A stretch of DNA of 64,000 nt from Ruegeria meonggei (GCF_900172215.1 NZ_FWFP01000015.1:62001-126000); one strand, 5' to 3'; positions 28,924-38,435 are shown, counted from the stretch's first letter. Notes: a model not told the origin generated them from the sequence alone. Numbers and translations are program-made.

Positions 28924-30723
28924 ATGACAGACCTCGCTCACATCCGCAATTTCTCCATCGTCGCGCATATCGACCATGGCAAATCCACCCTTGCTGACCG
29001 GCTCATCCAGGAGACCGGGACAGTCAAGGATCGCGACATGAAGGAACAGCTGCTCGACAGCATGGATATCGAGCGCGAGCGTGGCATCACCATCAAGGCC
29101 AACACGGTCCGCATCGACTATACCGCTGACAATGGCGAGCAGTACGTGCTGAACCTGATCGACACCCCGGGCCACGTGGACTTTGCCTATGAGGTCAGCC
29201 GCTCCATGCGCGCGGTCGAGGGCTCGCTGCTGGTCGTGGATAGCACCCAAGGGGTCGAGGCGCAGACGTTGGCCAACGTGTACCAAGCCATCGAAGCCGA
29301 TCATGACATCGTGCCAGTGCTCAACAAGATCGACCTGCCCGCGTCCGATTGTGACCGCGTGGCCGAACAGATCGAGGATGTGATCGGCATCGACGCGTCT
29401 GAGGCGATTCAGGTCAGCGCCAAGACCGGGCAGGGCATCCACGAGACGCTGGAATCCATCATCACCCATCTGCCCGCGCCGCAGGGCAATCTCGACGCGC
29501 CGCTCAAGGCGATGCTGGTGGATTCGTGGTACGACGCCTATCTCGGCGTCATCGTTCTGGTCCGCATCATGGACGGCACGCTGAAAAAGGGCATGCGGGT
29601 CAAGTTCATGTCGAACAACACCCTGCACCATGTCGACCGCGTCGGCGTCTTCCGCCCCGAGATGGAGATGGTCGACAGCCTCGGCCCCGGTGAGATCGGC
29701 TTTCTCACCGCCTCGATCAAACAGGTTCGCGACACCCGCGTCGGCGACACCATCACCAATGACCGCAACGGCACCGAAGTGGCGCTGGACGGCTTCAAAC
29801 CCGCGCAGCCGGTGGTGTTCTGTGGCCTCTTCCCCGTCGACAGTTCCGAATTCGAAGACCTGCGCGATGCGATCGACAAACTGGCGCTCAACGATGCCAG
29901 CTTCAGCTTTGAAATGGAGACCTCGGCCGCGCTTGGCTTTGGCTTCCGCTGCGGTTTTCTGGGCCTGCTGCACCTTGAGGTCATCCGCGACCGGATCGAG
30001 CGCGAATATGACATCGAGCTGATCACGACTGCTCCCTCGGTGATCTATCACGTCTATATGAAAGACGGCGAGATGATCGAGCTGCACAACCCCGCCGACA
30101 TGCCTGATCCGTCGAAGGTCGACCATATCGAGGAACCGCGCATCAAGGCGACCATTCTGGTGCCGGATGAATACCTGGGCGACGTGCTGAAACTGTGCCA
30201 GGACCGCCGCGGCATCCAGCAGGACCTGACCTATGCGGGCTCGCGCGCGATGGTCGTCTATGACCTGCCACTGAATGAGATCGTCTTTGACTTCTACGAC
30301 CGCCTGAAATCGGTGACCAAGGGCTATGCCTCGTTTGATTACCAGATGACCGGCTATACCGAGGACGCGCTGGTCAAGATGTCGGTGCTGGTGAATGATG
30401 AGCCGGTGGATGCGTTGTCCACCATGGTTCACCGTGACCGGGCCGAGATGCGGGGCCGGGCGATGTGCGAAAAGCTCAAGGACCTGATCCCGCGCCACAT
30501 GTTCAAAATCCCGATCCAGGCCGCCATCGGAGGCAAGGTCATCGCCCGCGAGACCCTCTCGGCGCTGCGCAAGGACGTGACCGCCAAATGCTACGGAGGC
30601 GACGCCACCCGGAAACGCAAACTGCTGGACAAGCAGAAGGCGGGGAAAAAGAAGATGCGTCAGTTCGGGAAAGTGGATATTCCGCAGGAGGCGTTTATTT
30701 CGGCACTTAAAATGGATTCTTAA
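28924..30723 (+). CDS. lepA: Translation elongation factor 4 (LepA)
   Basis: 599 residues, standard length. GTPase motifs AHIDHGKST (14-22), DTPGHVDF and NKIDLPASD, followed by EF-G-like domains and the LepA-specific C-terminus ([23 protein letters not shown]). Acts on ribosomes, affecting initiation and stalled elongation. The stop codon is embedded in a 16-bp inverted repeat (see separate entry). Confidence 0.97.
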   Translation: MTDLAHIRNFSIVAHIDHGKSTLADRLIQETGTVKDRDMKEQLLDSMDIERERGITIKANTVRIDYTADNGEQYVLNLIDTPGHVDFAYEVSRSMRAVEGSLLVVDSTQGVEAQTLANVYQAIEADHDIVPVLNKIDLPASDCDRVAEQIEDVIGIDASEAIQVSAKTGQGIHETLESIITHLPAPQGNLDAPLKAMLVDSWYDAYLGVIVLVRIMDGTLKKGMRVKFMSNNTLHHVDRVGVFRPEMEMVDSLGPGEIGFLTASIKQVRDTRVGDTITNDRNGTEVALDGFKPAQPVVFCGLFPVDSSEFEDLRDAIDKLALNDASFSFEMETSAALGFGFRCGFLGLLHLEVIRDRIEREYDIELITTAPSVIYHVYMKDGEMIELHNPADMPDPSKVDHIEEPRIKATILVPDEYLGDVLKLCQDRRGIQQDLTYAGSRAMVVYDLPLNEIVFDFYDRLKSVTKGYASFDYQMTGYTEDALVKMSVLVNDEPVDALSTMVHRDRAEMRGRAMCEKLKDLIPRHMFKIPIQAAIGGKVIARETLSALRKDVTAKCYGGDATRKRKLLDKQKAGKKKMRQFGKVDIPQEAFISALKMDS

Positions 30724-30737
30724 TCCATTTTAAGTGC
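30703..30737 (+). terminator. Perfect 16-bp hairpin spanning the lepA stop codon
   Basis: GCACTTAAAATGGATT (30703-30718), loop CTT, AATCCATTTTAAGTGC (30722-30737). The TAA stop of lepA (30721-30723) starts in the loop. No T-run follows, so it may be a processing or protective 3' structure or a recombination scar, not a classic terminator. Confidence 0.55.
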
Positions 30738-30869
30738 AAGTGCGCGAAAGCGTTTGGCAAAGCCAACTGCGTGCCCACACGGTAGAAAATCTACTTGCGG
30801 TGGTTATTGTGACGCATTGACAGCCACTGGTTGTTTCAAAAATGGTGCTCAAAACAAAGGAGTATCAAT

Positions 30870-31760
30870 TTGAAGTCTGACTTGGAATTAGAGTTTATTT
30901 TCAAAGGTAACGACGCAGATGAAGCTAGGTTGTCATTTTAAGATGCGGCTCAAGCGCTTGTTGGATTTGAACGCACCGTAGCATTGACGAACCACTTGCT
31001 GATAAATGGTGAAGTATTAACGCAGTCGCCGTCAGCCAAGGGCTTCCACCAGTTCATCCTCCCTCCAGAAGAAGGTAGTTGGAAAGCTGGAATCGGGATT
31101 TTCTTTGGTACAGCTCTCACCATTGGTGTCGCTAGCAAAGACAGCGCTTTGGGATACTTGGCTGTCTCGGCACTCGATTATGTTTTGCAACAATCATTGG
31201 GTTTTGAAGTCGACTTTGACGAAACGTTTGGCCCGCAAATTGAACGTGCGAGGGAGCAACAGCAGATACCCCAGAAGATTGATGCTGAGAGATTTGACTC
31301 CCTGATCGAAAAAGTTGAGCCGGGTCTTAGACAATGCCATCGACCTATCGTCTTCTCTGAGACAGCAACCAATGCTCAAGTTACTTGGCGACTGCCAAGG
31401 CAAGCGGGAATATTGGATGGTTTCTTTGATAGCGAAACTTACGAATATGTTTCCCAAACACTTAGACAGGAAGATCTTGAGGATTTTCAGGGAAATATCT
31501 CCAGCTATAACGTCAATACCTTTAAAGGCCGAGTTTATATTAAATCAATGCAAAGAACTCTTCCGTTTGAAATTGCGCCAGAGGCTCGTTCGCCTAGTGC
31601 CTTACGAGCTATCGTAGGAAGCCTATATGAAAACAGCTCAAACGAACACTTGTTCTCAGCAGATGTCGTTTTACGAGGATTTAGGAACGAGAGTGTTAAC
31701 GGGCGATTGAAGAGCATCTATGCTGTTCTGATAAATCCTGAGGATGCGCTGTTGGCTTGA
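30870..31760 (+). pseudogene. Unrecognised gene interrupted by an early in-frame stop
   Basis: A TTG start at 30870 behind AAAGGAG opens a frame reading MKSDLELEFIFKGNDADEAR..., stops at TAA 30939-30941 after 23 codons, then continues in the same frame as DAAQALVGFERTVALTNHLLINGEV to 31760. Conserved-looking sequence on both sides and a single-base route from TAT/TAC to TAA suggest a nonsense mutation. An internal TTG at 30984 could still start a 258-residue product. One hydrophobic stretch (GIGIFFGTALTIGVAS) lies near residue 38 of that product. The segment is more AT-rich than its neighbours. Function unknown. Confidence 0.6.
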
Positions 31761-32131
31761 TCGCTTGGAGGCGATTGTGAACCAACCCACCCGCCCGGCG
31801 GAGCCGCCGGGCCGCGCCGACCCGCCCCTGTCAAACCAAAGGTTTGCCTCCGGCAAAACGGGCGGCGCGTTTGCGCCACCCCTCGGGTTGGCGCTGCCCT
31901 CCGTTCTGCTGATCATCCGTTACGCTGCCCGTGACGCCGCAAGACTCCGCCCGTTCGGCCCTGAGGGCTCCGCCCGTTCGAAAGCGAAACCAGCCCCCGG
32001 ATGGTTTCCGGAGAGCTTTCTCACTCCACCGGACCGTTTCCAAGACGCGTCTCACTCTGACCCAGATCAAAGACCGCATGCGCTCTCACTCCTAGGATCC
32101 GCGAAAGTTGAACCCCTGAAATGAGGCCCCC
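31761..32131. other. Hairpin-rich intergenic region
   Basis: About 370 bp with no convincing gene. The first 120 bp hold four inverted repeats: 31793-31812 (GCCCGGCGG/CCGCCGGGC), 31833-31845 (AAACC-AAA-GGTTT), 31843-31857 (TTTGCC-TCC-GGCAAA, mutually exclusive with the previous one) and 31864-31877 (GGCGC-GTTT-GCGCC). They look like dispersed intergenic repeat material. Confidence 0.5.
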
Positions 32132-32311
32132 ATGCTTCCCCTGATGTTGATCGTCCATATCTTCCTTGGCTCCACCCTTGCCGGGTCCGCTGTCATTGCG
32201 GTTCTGTCCATGGGCTACACCACGCTGACCCCCATCCTGATCGCTGCGGGCGCAGGGTTTGTGGCGGCCTTCCCGGCCTCGTATCTGGTGGCCCGTAAAA
32301 TGGCGGGCTGA
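32132..32311 (+). CDS. Small 59-residue membrane protein
   Basis: Starts MLPLMLIVHIFLGSTLAGSA and ends LVARKMAG. Two predicted membrane helices separated by a short turn (MGYTTLTP). GAGG lies upstream of ATG 32132. Small proteins of this look are conserved in Rhodobacterales and are sometimes mislabelled as CTP synthetase; I see no enzymatic motif. Confidence 0.7.
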   Translation: MLPLMLIVHIFLGSTLAGSAVIAVLSMGYTTLTPILIAAGAGFVAAFPASYLVARKMAG

Positions 32312-32454
32312 CCCCTAGGCGAGGTCAATGGGTTGGGTCACGCTGTGCGGCGTTCTAGACTGCCCAGCTCGAACCCCACTGTGACCAACCTCACAGCCTC
32401 CGCTTGGCCCACCTGCTATTGTTGACGTTGCGGAAACACTGGCAGGAGGCCCAA

Positions 32455-32769
32455 ATGTCCATGATCCCCATCATCGCGCTTGGATCGGCGGGGCTGTATT
32501 CCGTTGCCATGATCTCGATGAAGTTCTGGTGGAAGATACCGGGGCTTGGGTTGGGCTTGCTGATTGTCGCGACCCTGCTGGCCGGGGCCACACTTGAGTT
32601 GGCCGCGCTGCGCGAGGAACGGTTGGGCATTATCTACACCGGCATTCTGGGGGCCGAAGTAATCCTGATCGCCATAGCCTCGTATTTCCTGTTTGGTGAA
32701 AACTTCTCGCATCGCGAGGTATTTGGCATCGGTCTTGTCCTGATCGGCACCGCATTGGCCTGGGCCTGA
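32455..32769 (+). CDS. Small four-helix membrane protein, SMR/DMT-like
   Basis: 104 residues from ATG 32455, with GGCAGGAGG upstream. Four hydrophobic segments (IPIIALGSAGLYSVAMISMKF; LGLGLLIVATLLAGATLELAAL; TGILGAEVILIAIASYFLFGE; GIGLVLIGTALAWA) with a glutamate in helix 2 and another at the end of helix 3. The end (FLFGENFSHREVFGIGLVLIG) matches the last helix pair of small multidrug resistance proteins. Substrate unknown. Confidence 0.65.
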   Translation: MSMIPIIALGSAGLYSVAMISMKFWWKIPGLGLGLLIVATLLAGATLELAALREERLGIIYTGILGAEVILIAIASYFLFGENFSHREVFGIGLVLIGTALAWA

Positions 32770-32881
32770 GCGTCAGATTAACCGATTATGAACAATCATT
32801 TAGGAAAGTTGTAACCAGCGCTCTCCCTCCCAATCTTTGTAACAGGCCAGAAACGGCCCGGACAAAAACGGAGAAGAGACC

Positions 32882-33334
32882 ATGACCAGATATATGACTG
32901 CCGGAGCAGCCGCTCTGGCCACGACCCTCAGCTTTGGAACCGCCGCTTTGGCCGATACTACGCCCGATCTGCGTGGCATCTGGACCGGCAGCTATACCAC
33001 TGTGGGGCCGAACCGCACCACAACCGGTGATGCGCCGCGGTTCAACTCAGCCGAATGGGTGCTGGACATCCAAAAGCAACAGGACAACGTGTTCTGGGGG
33101 CCCAGCAAGTGGCGTTCGAGTGGCACCTCGGACTGGCGGAAGTTGGATGCCACCGGCACCATCAGCCTGGATGATCCCAACCGGATCAGCATCGTCGAAA
33201 GCTCGGCCAACCCAGAGATCGGCGTGAATGCCCTGATCGATGCCCGTTACCAGGACGGCAAGATTTATGCAGATTTCCGTAGCCTGCGTCGTGGAACGAC
33301 CTACAGCACCGTTCTGGAACGTCAGGTGAACTGA
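32882..33334 (+). CDS. Exported protein of unknown function
   Basis: 150 residues. Signal peptide cleaved after TAALA-D. The mature part begins TPDLRGIWTGSYTTVG and contains alternating strands (SAEWVLDIQKQQDNVFWG, TGTISLDDPNRISIVE, YQDGKIYADFRS), suggesting a small beta-barrel or lipocalin-like fold. Preceded by GGAGAAGAG. No family recognised. Confidence 0.72.
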   Translation: MTRYMTAGAAALATTLSFGTAALADTTPDLRGIWTGSYTTVGPNRTTTGDAPRFNSAEWVLDIQKQQDNVFWGPSKWRSSGTSDWRKLDATGTISLDDPNRISIVESSANPEIGVNALIDARYQDGKIYADFRSLRRGTTYSTVLERQVN

Positions 33335-34142
33335 AGCGTCTCTGGCCCGATCGGTTTGTAGGGGGTACAGGCTGCGACTTGTTGCAGCGCGTAGTAGGTA
33401 ATTCCCGGTCGGGTCGGAGCGCTTCTCAGAAACGGATTCAATGTCTCCTCGGGGAGGGGACGGGTCGGGCGGCACCATCGCCTGCGACAGGGCCAGATTG
33501 CACCCGCGCCAGACTGCGGCGTTCCTGGATGCGGGTCATCTGGCTTTTACGGTCCTTCAGCGTATGTCGTGAGTGGTGAATCAAGAGTCGCCCGACCCCG
33601 ATTCCGGCCCAATCGATTCGTCGCGTTTGTAGCGACAACGCTACTCTATTTGGGCTCATTCTACGGATTGGGACTTTGCAGCCGCAGAAATCCGGTAGAT
33701 TCTGGCAGAAGCCCGAGATTGCAACTTCTCCGCCTTTAAGCCTGCCTTCTGTCGCGTTTTCTGGACTTGTCCACAAAATTCTCCCGCCGGATATCAACAT
33801 TTTTATCCCCGGCTAATTTCCATGCTGCAGTGCTAATTTCTTGTCCGGTGCGCTTGGCGATGTAACAGTCAATTCATCGCCACGGTTCTTCGGACCCAAG
33901 GCGGGACGCACAGGCCAAGGGGGTCGGCGCGATGAGGAGAGATTTTAGGATTTGTCCTGATCTGCAAAGGCTTACCGGTGTTTGGCTGGCTGAATTGGGT
34001 GTCACCATCCGGATCAGGTAGCCAGCTCTCAGAAAGTCAGTGCGTGCTGTGAGGTGCCCTCGGGTGCTGCATGGCGGCTGAGGTTCTTTCAGAGCCAGAG
34101 CCAACTGGATCGGGACGTCCCTCGGACGTGTCGGACCAGCAA

Positions 34143-34210
34143 GGCGTCAGGAGTGTCCGCAAGGGCACGTGCAAAGACCGCGTCTGCGCACCTGACGCCT
34201 TTTCCTTTTT
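34143..34210 (+). ncRNA. Candidate small RNA with three-way junction and terminator
   Basis: A closing stem GGCGTCAGG (34143-34151) / CCTGACGCC (34191-34199) encloses two hairpins: GTGTCC-GCAA-GGGCAC (34153-34168, GNRA loop) and GTGC-AA-AGAC...GTCT-GC-GCAC (34169-34191). It is followed at once by TTTTCCTTTTT. There is no gene on this strand immediately upstream to terminate, so an independent short transcript is plausible. The 5' end could lie further left. No known RNA family recognised. Confidence 0.5.
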
Positions 34211-34249
34211 CAGAAAACGCGTTCCAAAGGGCTGCCACTACCCCTTGCC

Positions 34250-34291
34250 AAAACAGAGACGGGGTTCTTGTGTGTGCACAAGAACCCCGTC
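34250..34291 (-). terminator. Terminator downstream of the entericidin gene
   Basis: GACGGGGTTCTTGTG / CACAAGAACCCCGTC (34258-34272 with 34277-34291), 15-bp perfect stem with a TGTG loop. Read on the minus strand it is followed by TCTGTTTT, as expected for a terminator of the entericidin transcript. Confidence 0.65.
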
Positions 34292-34412
34292 GTCGTGTCA
34301 GAAATGCAGTACCGCGTCTATGCACCTGTACCCTCGACCATATCCCATATATGCGCAAGGTTCAACTATATGTTGAGTTTCGGTGCCTTTGCTGCGCTAT
34401 ATTCAGTCCAAG

Positions 34413-34550
34413 TCAGAGCTGTTGCTGAACATCGGTTGCTGCGCCCTGAATGGCGTCGCCTGCATTTTCGATATCTTTTCCGGCGCCCTTGGCCGTCTCG
34501 CAGGCGGTAAGGGTAAACAGGGCCAGTCCAATCAGAGTTGCGCGGATCAT
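34413..34550 (-). CDS. Entericidin A/B family small lipoprotein
   Basis: 45 residues from ATG 34550 (MIRATLIGLALFTLTAC). GGAG lies 7 bp upstream; a longer frame to 34652 is not needed. Lipobox LTAC with the acylated Cys at residue 17, then the amphipathic ETAKGAGKDIENAGDAIQGA stretch typical of entericidins, small envelope lipoproteins paired as antidote/toxin in E. coli. Only one copy is present here. Confidence 0.85.
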   Translation of the reverse strand: MIRATLIGLALFTLTACETAKGAGKDIENAGDAIQGAATDVQQQL

Positions 34551-34810
34551 CGGTGTCTCCATTTGTGTCAATTTTTTTTGCCTAGCAGTTTTCGGAACGT
34601 GGAACCAGTATTTTGCGACGTCGCCTGGAGTTGCCGAATTGAGGGCTGACAATGGCCGTGGCAGTAAAGGTCTGCATCCTTTGGTCCGGGCAGGCCAGAT
34701 GGCGTGTTATCCCCCAGACCAGCGTCGATACCGTGCCAAATTACCTCAAACATTTCGACCGCTTGCCGGGGTTGGCTGCCAGCTATCAAGACTGCGCCAC
34801 GGCCTTCAAA

Positions 34811-35152
34811 TCAGCTGTCTTCATCTCCGCAAAACAGCTCGTACACGACTTCGAGCATGCGGCGGGGGCGATCGTCGGCCAGGCGGTAGTAGATCGCCTT
34901 GCCCTCGCGGCGCGGCGTCACCAGACCTTCCAGACGCAGGCGTGACAACTGTTGGGACACGGCGGCCTGACGGGCAGACAGCAACTCTTCCAACTCTGTC
35001 ACGGACTTTTCCCCGGAGACCAAATGGCACAGGATCATCAGACGGCCCTCGTGGCTGATGGCCTTCAGGAAATTGGACGCACGTGTCGCGTTCTCTACCA
35101 TTTTGTCAAATTGCTCGGGTGTTGCGTCTTGCGAAAGCTGGGGCAATGCCAT
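34811..35152 (-). CDS. ArsR-family regulator, SqrR/BigR-like persulfide sensor candidate
   Basis: 113 residues, winged helix with recognition segment SARQAAVSQQLSRLRLEGLV. Only two cysteines, C42 (MILCHLVSG) and C108 (YELFCGDE), are placed as in Rhodobacter SqrR and BigR, where a tetrasulfide bridge between them relieves repression of sulfide-oxidation genes. No metal-site signature of ArsR/SmtB was seen. The nearest sulfur genes in the window are about 14 kb away (48558-49972). Confidence 0.8.
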   Translation of the reverse strand: MALPQLSQDATPEQFDKMVENATRASNFLKAISHEGRLMILCHLVSGEKSVTELEELLSARQAAVSQQLSRLRLEGLVTPRREGKAIYYRLADDRPRRMLEVVYELFCGDEDS

Positions 35153-35491
35153 CGTTATATTCCTCGTTTGCCCGGAATCGGGCGCGTTTGCGCGTTTTCT
35201 GGTCTGTTATTCGATCTGATCGGGTACCTAAATTGAACATGTATTGCCATATGCATGGATCAAAATGATGTGATGTGAAAAGGGGAACTTCTGACAATTC
35301 GAAACCAGACCTTTTAGGGAGTAGCAGAAGCCGACGCCGACGGCGGTGTCCGCGTCGCGATCTGCCACAAATGGGTCCAGCAGCACACGAAGTATCCGGC
35401 CCCCCTTGCAGCCCCCCGGTGGCAACACTAAGACTTGGGTAACGTTTCTTCGGCTAATGTCCCGATCCATCGCAAAACAGGCAGGTTTCCA
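35153..35491. other. Divergent regulatory region between the SqrR-like gene and clpP
   Basis: 339 bp serving both promoters. Contains an ATTC...GAAT pair near 35159-35178 with 12-bp spacing and an AT-rich stretch around 35225-35280. I could not fix -35/-10 elements or a heat-shock promoter for clpP with confidence. Confidence 0.4.
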
Positions 35492-36124
35492 ATGTTCGAC
35501 CCCGTTGATACTTATATGAATACACTCGTTCCCATGGTCGTCGAACAGACCAGCCGGGGCGAGCGGGCTTACGACATTTTCTCGCGTCTTCTGAAAGAGC
35601 GGATCATTTTCATCAATGGCCCGATCCACGATGGGATGAGTCATCTGATCGTCGCCCAGCTGCTGCATCTTGAAGCGGAAAATCCGAACAAAGAGATCTC
35701 GATTTACATCAATTCGCCCGGCGGCGTGGTAACCAGCGGTTTGTCGATTTACGATACAATGCAGTATATCAAGCCGAAATGTTCAACATTGGTAATCGGT
35801 CAGGCGGCCTCGATGGGGTCGGTTTTGCTGGCCGGTGGCGAAAAGGGAATGCGGTTCTCGCTGCCCAACAGCCGGATCATGGTGCACCAGCCCAGCGGTG
35901 GCTATCAGGGTCAGGCCAGCGATATCATGATCCACGCGGCGGAAACGCAAAAGCTTAAGGATCGCTTGTATGACATCTACGTACGCCATACAGGCCAGAC
36001 GAAAAAGTCGGTTGAAAAGGCGCTGGACCGCGACAATTTCATGAGCCCCGAAGAAGCAAAAGACTGGGGGCACATCGACGAAATCGTCGAAAACCGCGCA
36101 AAAATGGATGGCGAGGACGCCTGA
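35492..36124 (+). CDS. clpP: ATP-dependent Clp protease proteolytic subunit
   Basis: 210 residues from ATG 35492 ([10 protein letters not shown]), preceded by GCAGG; the longer frame is not supported. Catalytic triad S107 (GQAASMGS), H132 (MVHQPSGG) and D181. Forms the tetradecameric chamber that degrades substrates unfolded by ClpX, which follows 132 bp downstream behind its own terminator-like hairpin. Confidence 0.97.
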   Translation: MFDPVDTYMNTLVPMVVEQTSRGERAYDIFSRLLKERIIFINGPIHDGMSHLIVAQLLHLEAENPNKEISIYINSPGGVVTSGLSIYDTMQYIKPKCSTLVIGQAASMGSVLLAGGEKGMRFSLPNSRIMVHQPSGGYQGQASDIMIHAAETQKLKDRLYDIYVRHTGQTKKSVEKALDRDNFMSPEEAKDWGHIDEIVENRAKMDGEDA

Positions 36125-36130
36125 TCACAC

Positions 36131-36161
36131 AGCCCTGCGTCACGCATGCAGGGCTTATTTT
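36131..36161 (+). terminator. Terminator after clpP
   Basis: AGCCCTGC (36131-36138) / GCAGGGCT (36148-36155) followed by TATTTT. clpX therefore probably has its own promoter or receives read-through. Confidence 0.75.
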
Positions 36162-36256
36162 GAGATTGTAGCCGTCTCGGCGGTGGCCTAAGCTGCAGCA
36201 GACGACGGCAATCGCGGCCCGGTGGGGCCGCAGGGACGAAGCCCGAAAGGTAGAAC

Positions 36257-37522
36257 ATGGCGACGAATTCAGGCGGTGATGGCAAGAACACGCTCTACTG
36301 TAGCTTCTGCGGTAAGAGCCAGCACGAGGTGCGTAAGTTGATTGCCGGACCTACCGTTTTCATCTGTGATGAATGCGTTGAGTTGTGCATGGACATCATC
36401 CGCGAAGAAACCAAGGCAAGTGGCCTGAAATCTTCGGATGGGGTGCCGACGCCCAAAGACATTTGCGAGGTTCTGGACGACTACGTCATCGGTCAGGCCA
36501 CCGCCAAGCGGGTGCTGTCAGTTGCGGTTCACAACCACTACAAACGTCTGAACCACGCACAAAAAGCGGGCGGTGATATTGAGTTGGCCAAGTCCAACAT
36601 CCTGCTGATCGGCCCGACGGGTTGTGGCAAGACCTTGCTGGCGCAGACCTTGGCACGGATTTTGGATGTGCCGTTCACCATGGCAGATGCGACCACGCTG
36701 ACCGAAGCGGGTTATGTGGGTGAAGATGTCGAGAACATCATCCTCAAGCTGCTGCAGTCCTCTGAATACAATGTCGAGCGTGCGCAACGCGGCATCGTTT
36801 ATATCGACGAAGTCGACAAGATCACACGCAAATCCGAGAACCCGTCGATCACGCGTGACGTTTCGGGCGAGGGCGTGCAACAGGCTCTGCTGAAGCTGAT
36901 GGAAGGCACTGTGGCCAGTGTGCCGCCACAAGGTGGGCGCAAACATCCGCAGCAGGAATTCCTGCAAGTGGACACGACCAACATCCTGTTCATCTGCGGC
37001 GGTGCTTTTGCCGGGCTGGACAAGATCATCGCGCAGCGCGGCAAGGGCTCGGCCATGGGTTTTGGGGCCGATGTGCGTGACAACGACGATCGCGGCGTGG
37101 GAGAGATCTTCAAGGAGCTCGAACCCGAGGATTTGTTAAAATTTGGGTTGATCCCGGAATTTGTCGGCCGTCTGCCGGTTCTGGCAACGCTGGAAGACTT
37201 GGATGAGGACGCCCTGGTTACAATCCTGACCAAGCCCAAGAACGCTTTGGTCAAGCAATACCAGCGTCTGTTCGAGCTGGAAGATTCTGAGCTGGCCTTT
37301 ACCGACGATGCGCTCAAGGCGATTGCCAAGAAAGCCATCCAACGTAAAACCGGTGCACGTGGTTTGCGTTCGATCCTCGAAGATATCTTGTTGGACACGA
37401 TGTTCGAACTGCCTGGATTGAAAAACGTGACCGAAGTCGTTGTGAATGAAGAGGCGGTTACATCAGAGTCGCAACCACTGATCATCTATGCGGACGCGGC
37501 TGAATCTGCTTCGGCAGGTTAA
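36257..37522 (+). CDS. clpX: ATP-dependent Clp protease ATP-binding subunit ClpX
   Basis: 421 residues. N-terminal zinc-binding domain with C15, C18, C37, C40; Walker A GPTGCGKT (119-126); Walker [14 protein letters not shown]-like sensor region GARGLRS near the end. AAA+ unfoldase for ClpP, and in alphaproteobacteria part of cell-cycle proteolysis. Complete and typical. Confidence 0.97.
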   Translation: MATNSGGDGKNTLYCSFCGKSQHEVRKLIAGPTVFICDECVELCMDIIREETKASGLKSSDGVPTPKDICEVLDDYVIGQATAKRVLSVAVHNHYKRLNHAQKAGGDIELAKSNILLIGPTGCGKTLLAQTLARILDVPFTMADATTLTEAGYVGEDVENIILKLLQSSEYNVERAQRGIVYIDEVDKITRKSENPSITRDVSGEGVQQALLKLMEGTVASVPPQGGRKHPQQEFLQVDTTNILFICGGAFAGLDKIIAQRGKGSAMGFGADVRDNDDRGVGEIFKELEPEDLLKFGLIPEFVGRLPVLATLEDLDEDALVTILTKPKNALVKQYQRLFELEDSELAFTDDALKAIAKKAIQRKTGARGLRSILEDILLDTMFELPGLKNVTEVVVNEEAVTSESQPLIIYADAAESASAG

Positions 37523-37545
37523 GACCAGATAGGTTTCACGAACAC

Positions 37546-37570
37546 GGCGCGGCATTGTCCGCGCCATTTT
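37546..37570 (+). terminator. Terminator after clpX
   Basis: GGCGCGG (37546-37552), loop CATTGT, CCGCGCC (37559-37565), then ATTTT. Confidence 0.7.
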
Positions 37571-37585
37571 CATGTGAGGGGTAGT

Positions 37586-37960
37586 ATGGCAATCAGACGT
37601 ATTTCATCAGGCGGCGAATACGAGGCCAAAGTGGGCTATTGCCGGGCCGTGGTTGCAAATGGGTTCGTCTTTGTCGCCGGTACCTGCGCCCAGGGTGATG
37701 ACATTCCGGATGATATCGTGGGTCAGTGCAGATCAGCCCTGGATGCGATTGGAAAAGCTCTGGTTGAGGCGGGGGCGGGTTTCGCTGATGTGGTCCGGGT
37801 AAACTACTACTTGCCTGACATGAGCGAGTTCGAGCAATGTTGGCCCCTGTTGGTCGAGGCGTTTGGAGCCAATCCGCCTGCAGCGACGGTAACTGAATGC
37901 AACCTGATAACACCCAAAGATCGTATCGAGATCGAAGTCACCGCAGTGCTGCCGGAATAA
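37586..37960 (+). CDS. RidA family protein
   Basis: 124 residues from ATG 37586, with GAGGGG upstream; a GTG four codons earlier is possible. YjgF/YER057c/UK114 fold: FVFVAGTCAQ, VVRVNYYLPDMSEF, PPAATVTECNLITPKDRIEIEVTAVL. Typical members hydrolyse reactive enamines and imines. The catalytic Arg expected in the R-x-A-[V/S] position appears replaced, since the motif reads PAATVTE, so it may belong to a subgroup with other activity. Confidence 0.82.
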   Translation: MAIRRISSGGEYEAKVGYCRAVVANGFVFVAGTCAQGDDIPDDIVGQCRSALDAIGKALVEAGAGFADVVRVNYYLPDMSEFEQCWPLLVEAFGANPPAATVTECNLITPKDRIEIEVTAVLPE

Positions 37961-38039
37961 GAAGTGCGGTCCTTGTGGCACTGGACCTTGGCGTGCCTTT
38001 GGTCCATATCTGCGGGAATAGAAATGCCGGAGGCAGCCG

Positions 38040-38423
38040 ATGGGAATCCTGAACAGTCTATTGCGGGCCGTAACCTGGTGGAACGGTGCCACTTTGAACA
38101 CGCAGTTCTACACTGCGCGCAAAGGGGTCAAAGTCGGTGAAGACAACGAAGGCAACGTGTTTTATCGCAACGCTGATGACAGTAAGCGCTGGGTGATTTT
38201 CAACGGCGAGGCCGAGGCCAGCAGGGTCGATCCCGACTGGCATGGCTGGCTGCACCGGACTTGGGATGAGCCGCCGACAGAAAAGCCGATGCAGCATAAA
38301 TCCTGGGAAAAACCCCATCAGGAAAACCTGACAGGCACTGCGCTGGCCTATGCGCCAGCGGGATCCTTGCGCCGCCCGGAACCGGTCGAGCGTGCGGATT
38401 ACGAAGCCTGGAGCCCGGAATAA
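38040..38423 (+). CDS. NADH:ubiquinone oxidoreductase NDUFA12-type accessory subunit
   Basis: 127 residues. [29 protein letters not shown] is the hallmark of the NDUFA12/B17.2 family, an accessory subunit of complex I shared by mitochondria and alphaproteobacteria. Followed by mlaD after 12 bp and DUF2155, a grouping commonly seen in Rhodobacterales. Confidence 0.92.
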   Translation: MGILNSLLRAVTWWNGATLNTQFYTARKGVKVGEDNEGNVFYRNADDSKRWVIFNGEAEASRVDPDWHGWLHRTWDEPPTEKPMQHKSWEKPHQENLTGTALAYAPAGSLRRPEPVERADYEAWSPE

Positions 38424-38435
38424 ACGAGGCAAACA

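Larger units (their letters stand above)
33335..34412. other. Kilobase-long region without a recognisable gene
   Basis: Short open frames occur on both strands but none shows a plausible start, domain or composition. It holds a small hairpin at 33629-33644 (GTAGCG-ACAA-CGCTAC), a 10-bp palindrome GGGACGTCCC (34112-34121), the three-stem structure at 34143-34210 and the 15-bp hairpin at 34258-34291, all described separately. A home for small RNAs or decayed sequence is likely. Confidence 0.55.

Noticed and set aside
28864-30498. Long 544-codon open frame opposite lepA
   Set aside because: Antisense shadow of lepA; histidine/arginine-rich composition typical of high-GC reverse frames and no domain.
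33371-33388. GCTGC...GCAGC inverted repeat after 33334 as a terminator
   Set aside because: Only 5-bp arms, an 8-bp loop and no T-run.
33438-33800. 120-codon minus-strand frame in the gene-free region
   Set aside because: No plausible ribosome site, biased composition and no recognisable motif.
35159-35178. ATTC...GAAT pair upstream of the SqrR-like gene as its operator
   Set aside because: Spacing is 12 bp, whereas the recalled SqrR/BigR sites have about 8 bp; not convincing.
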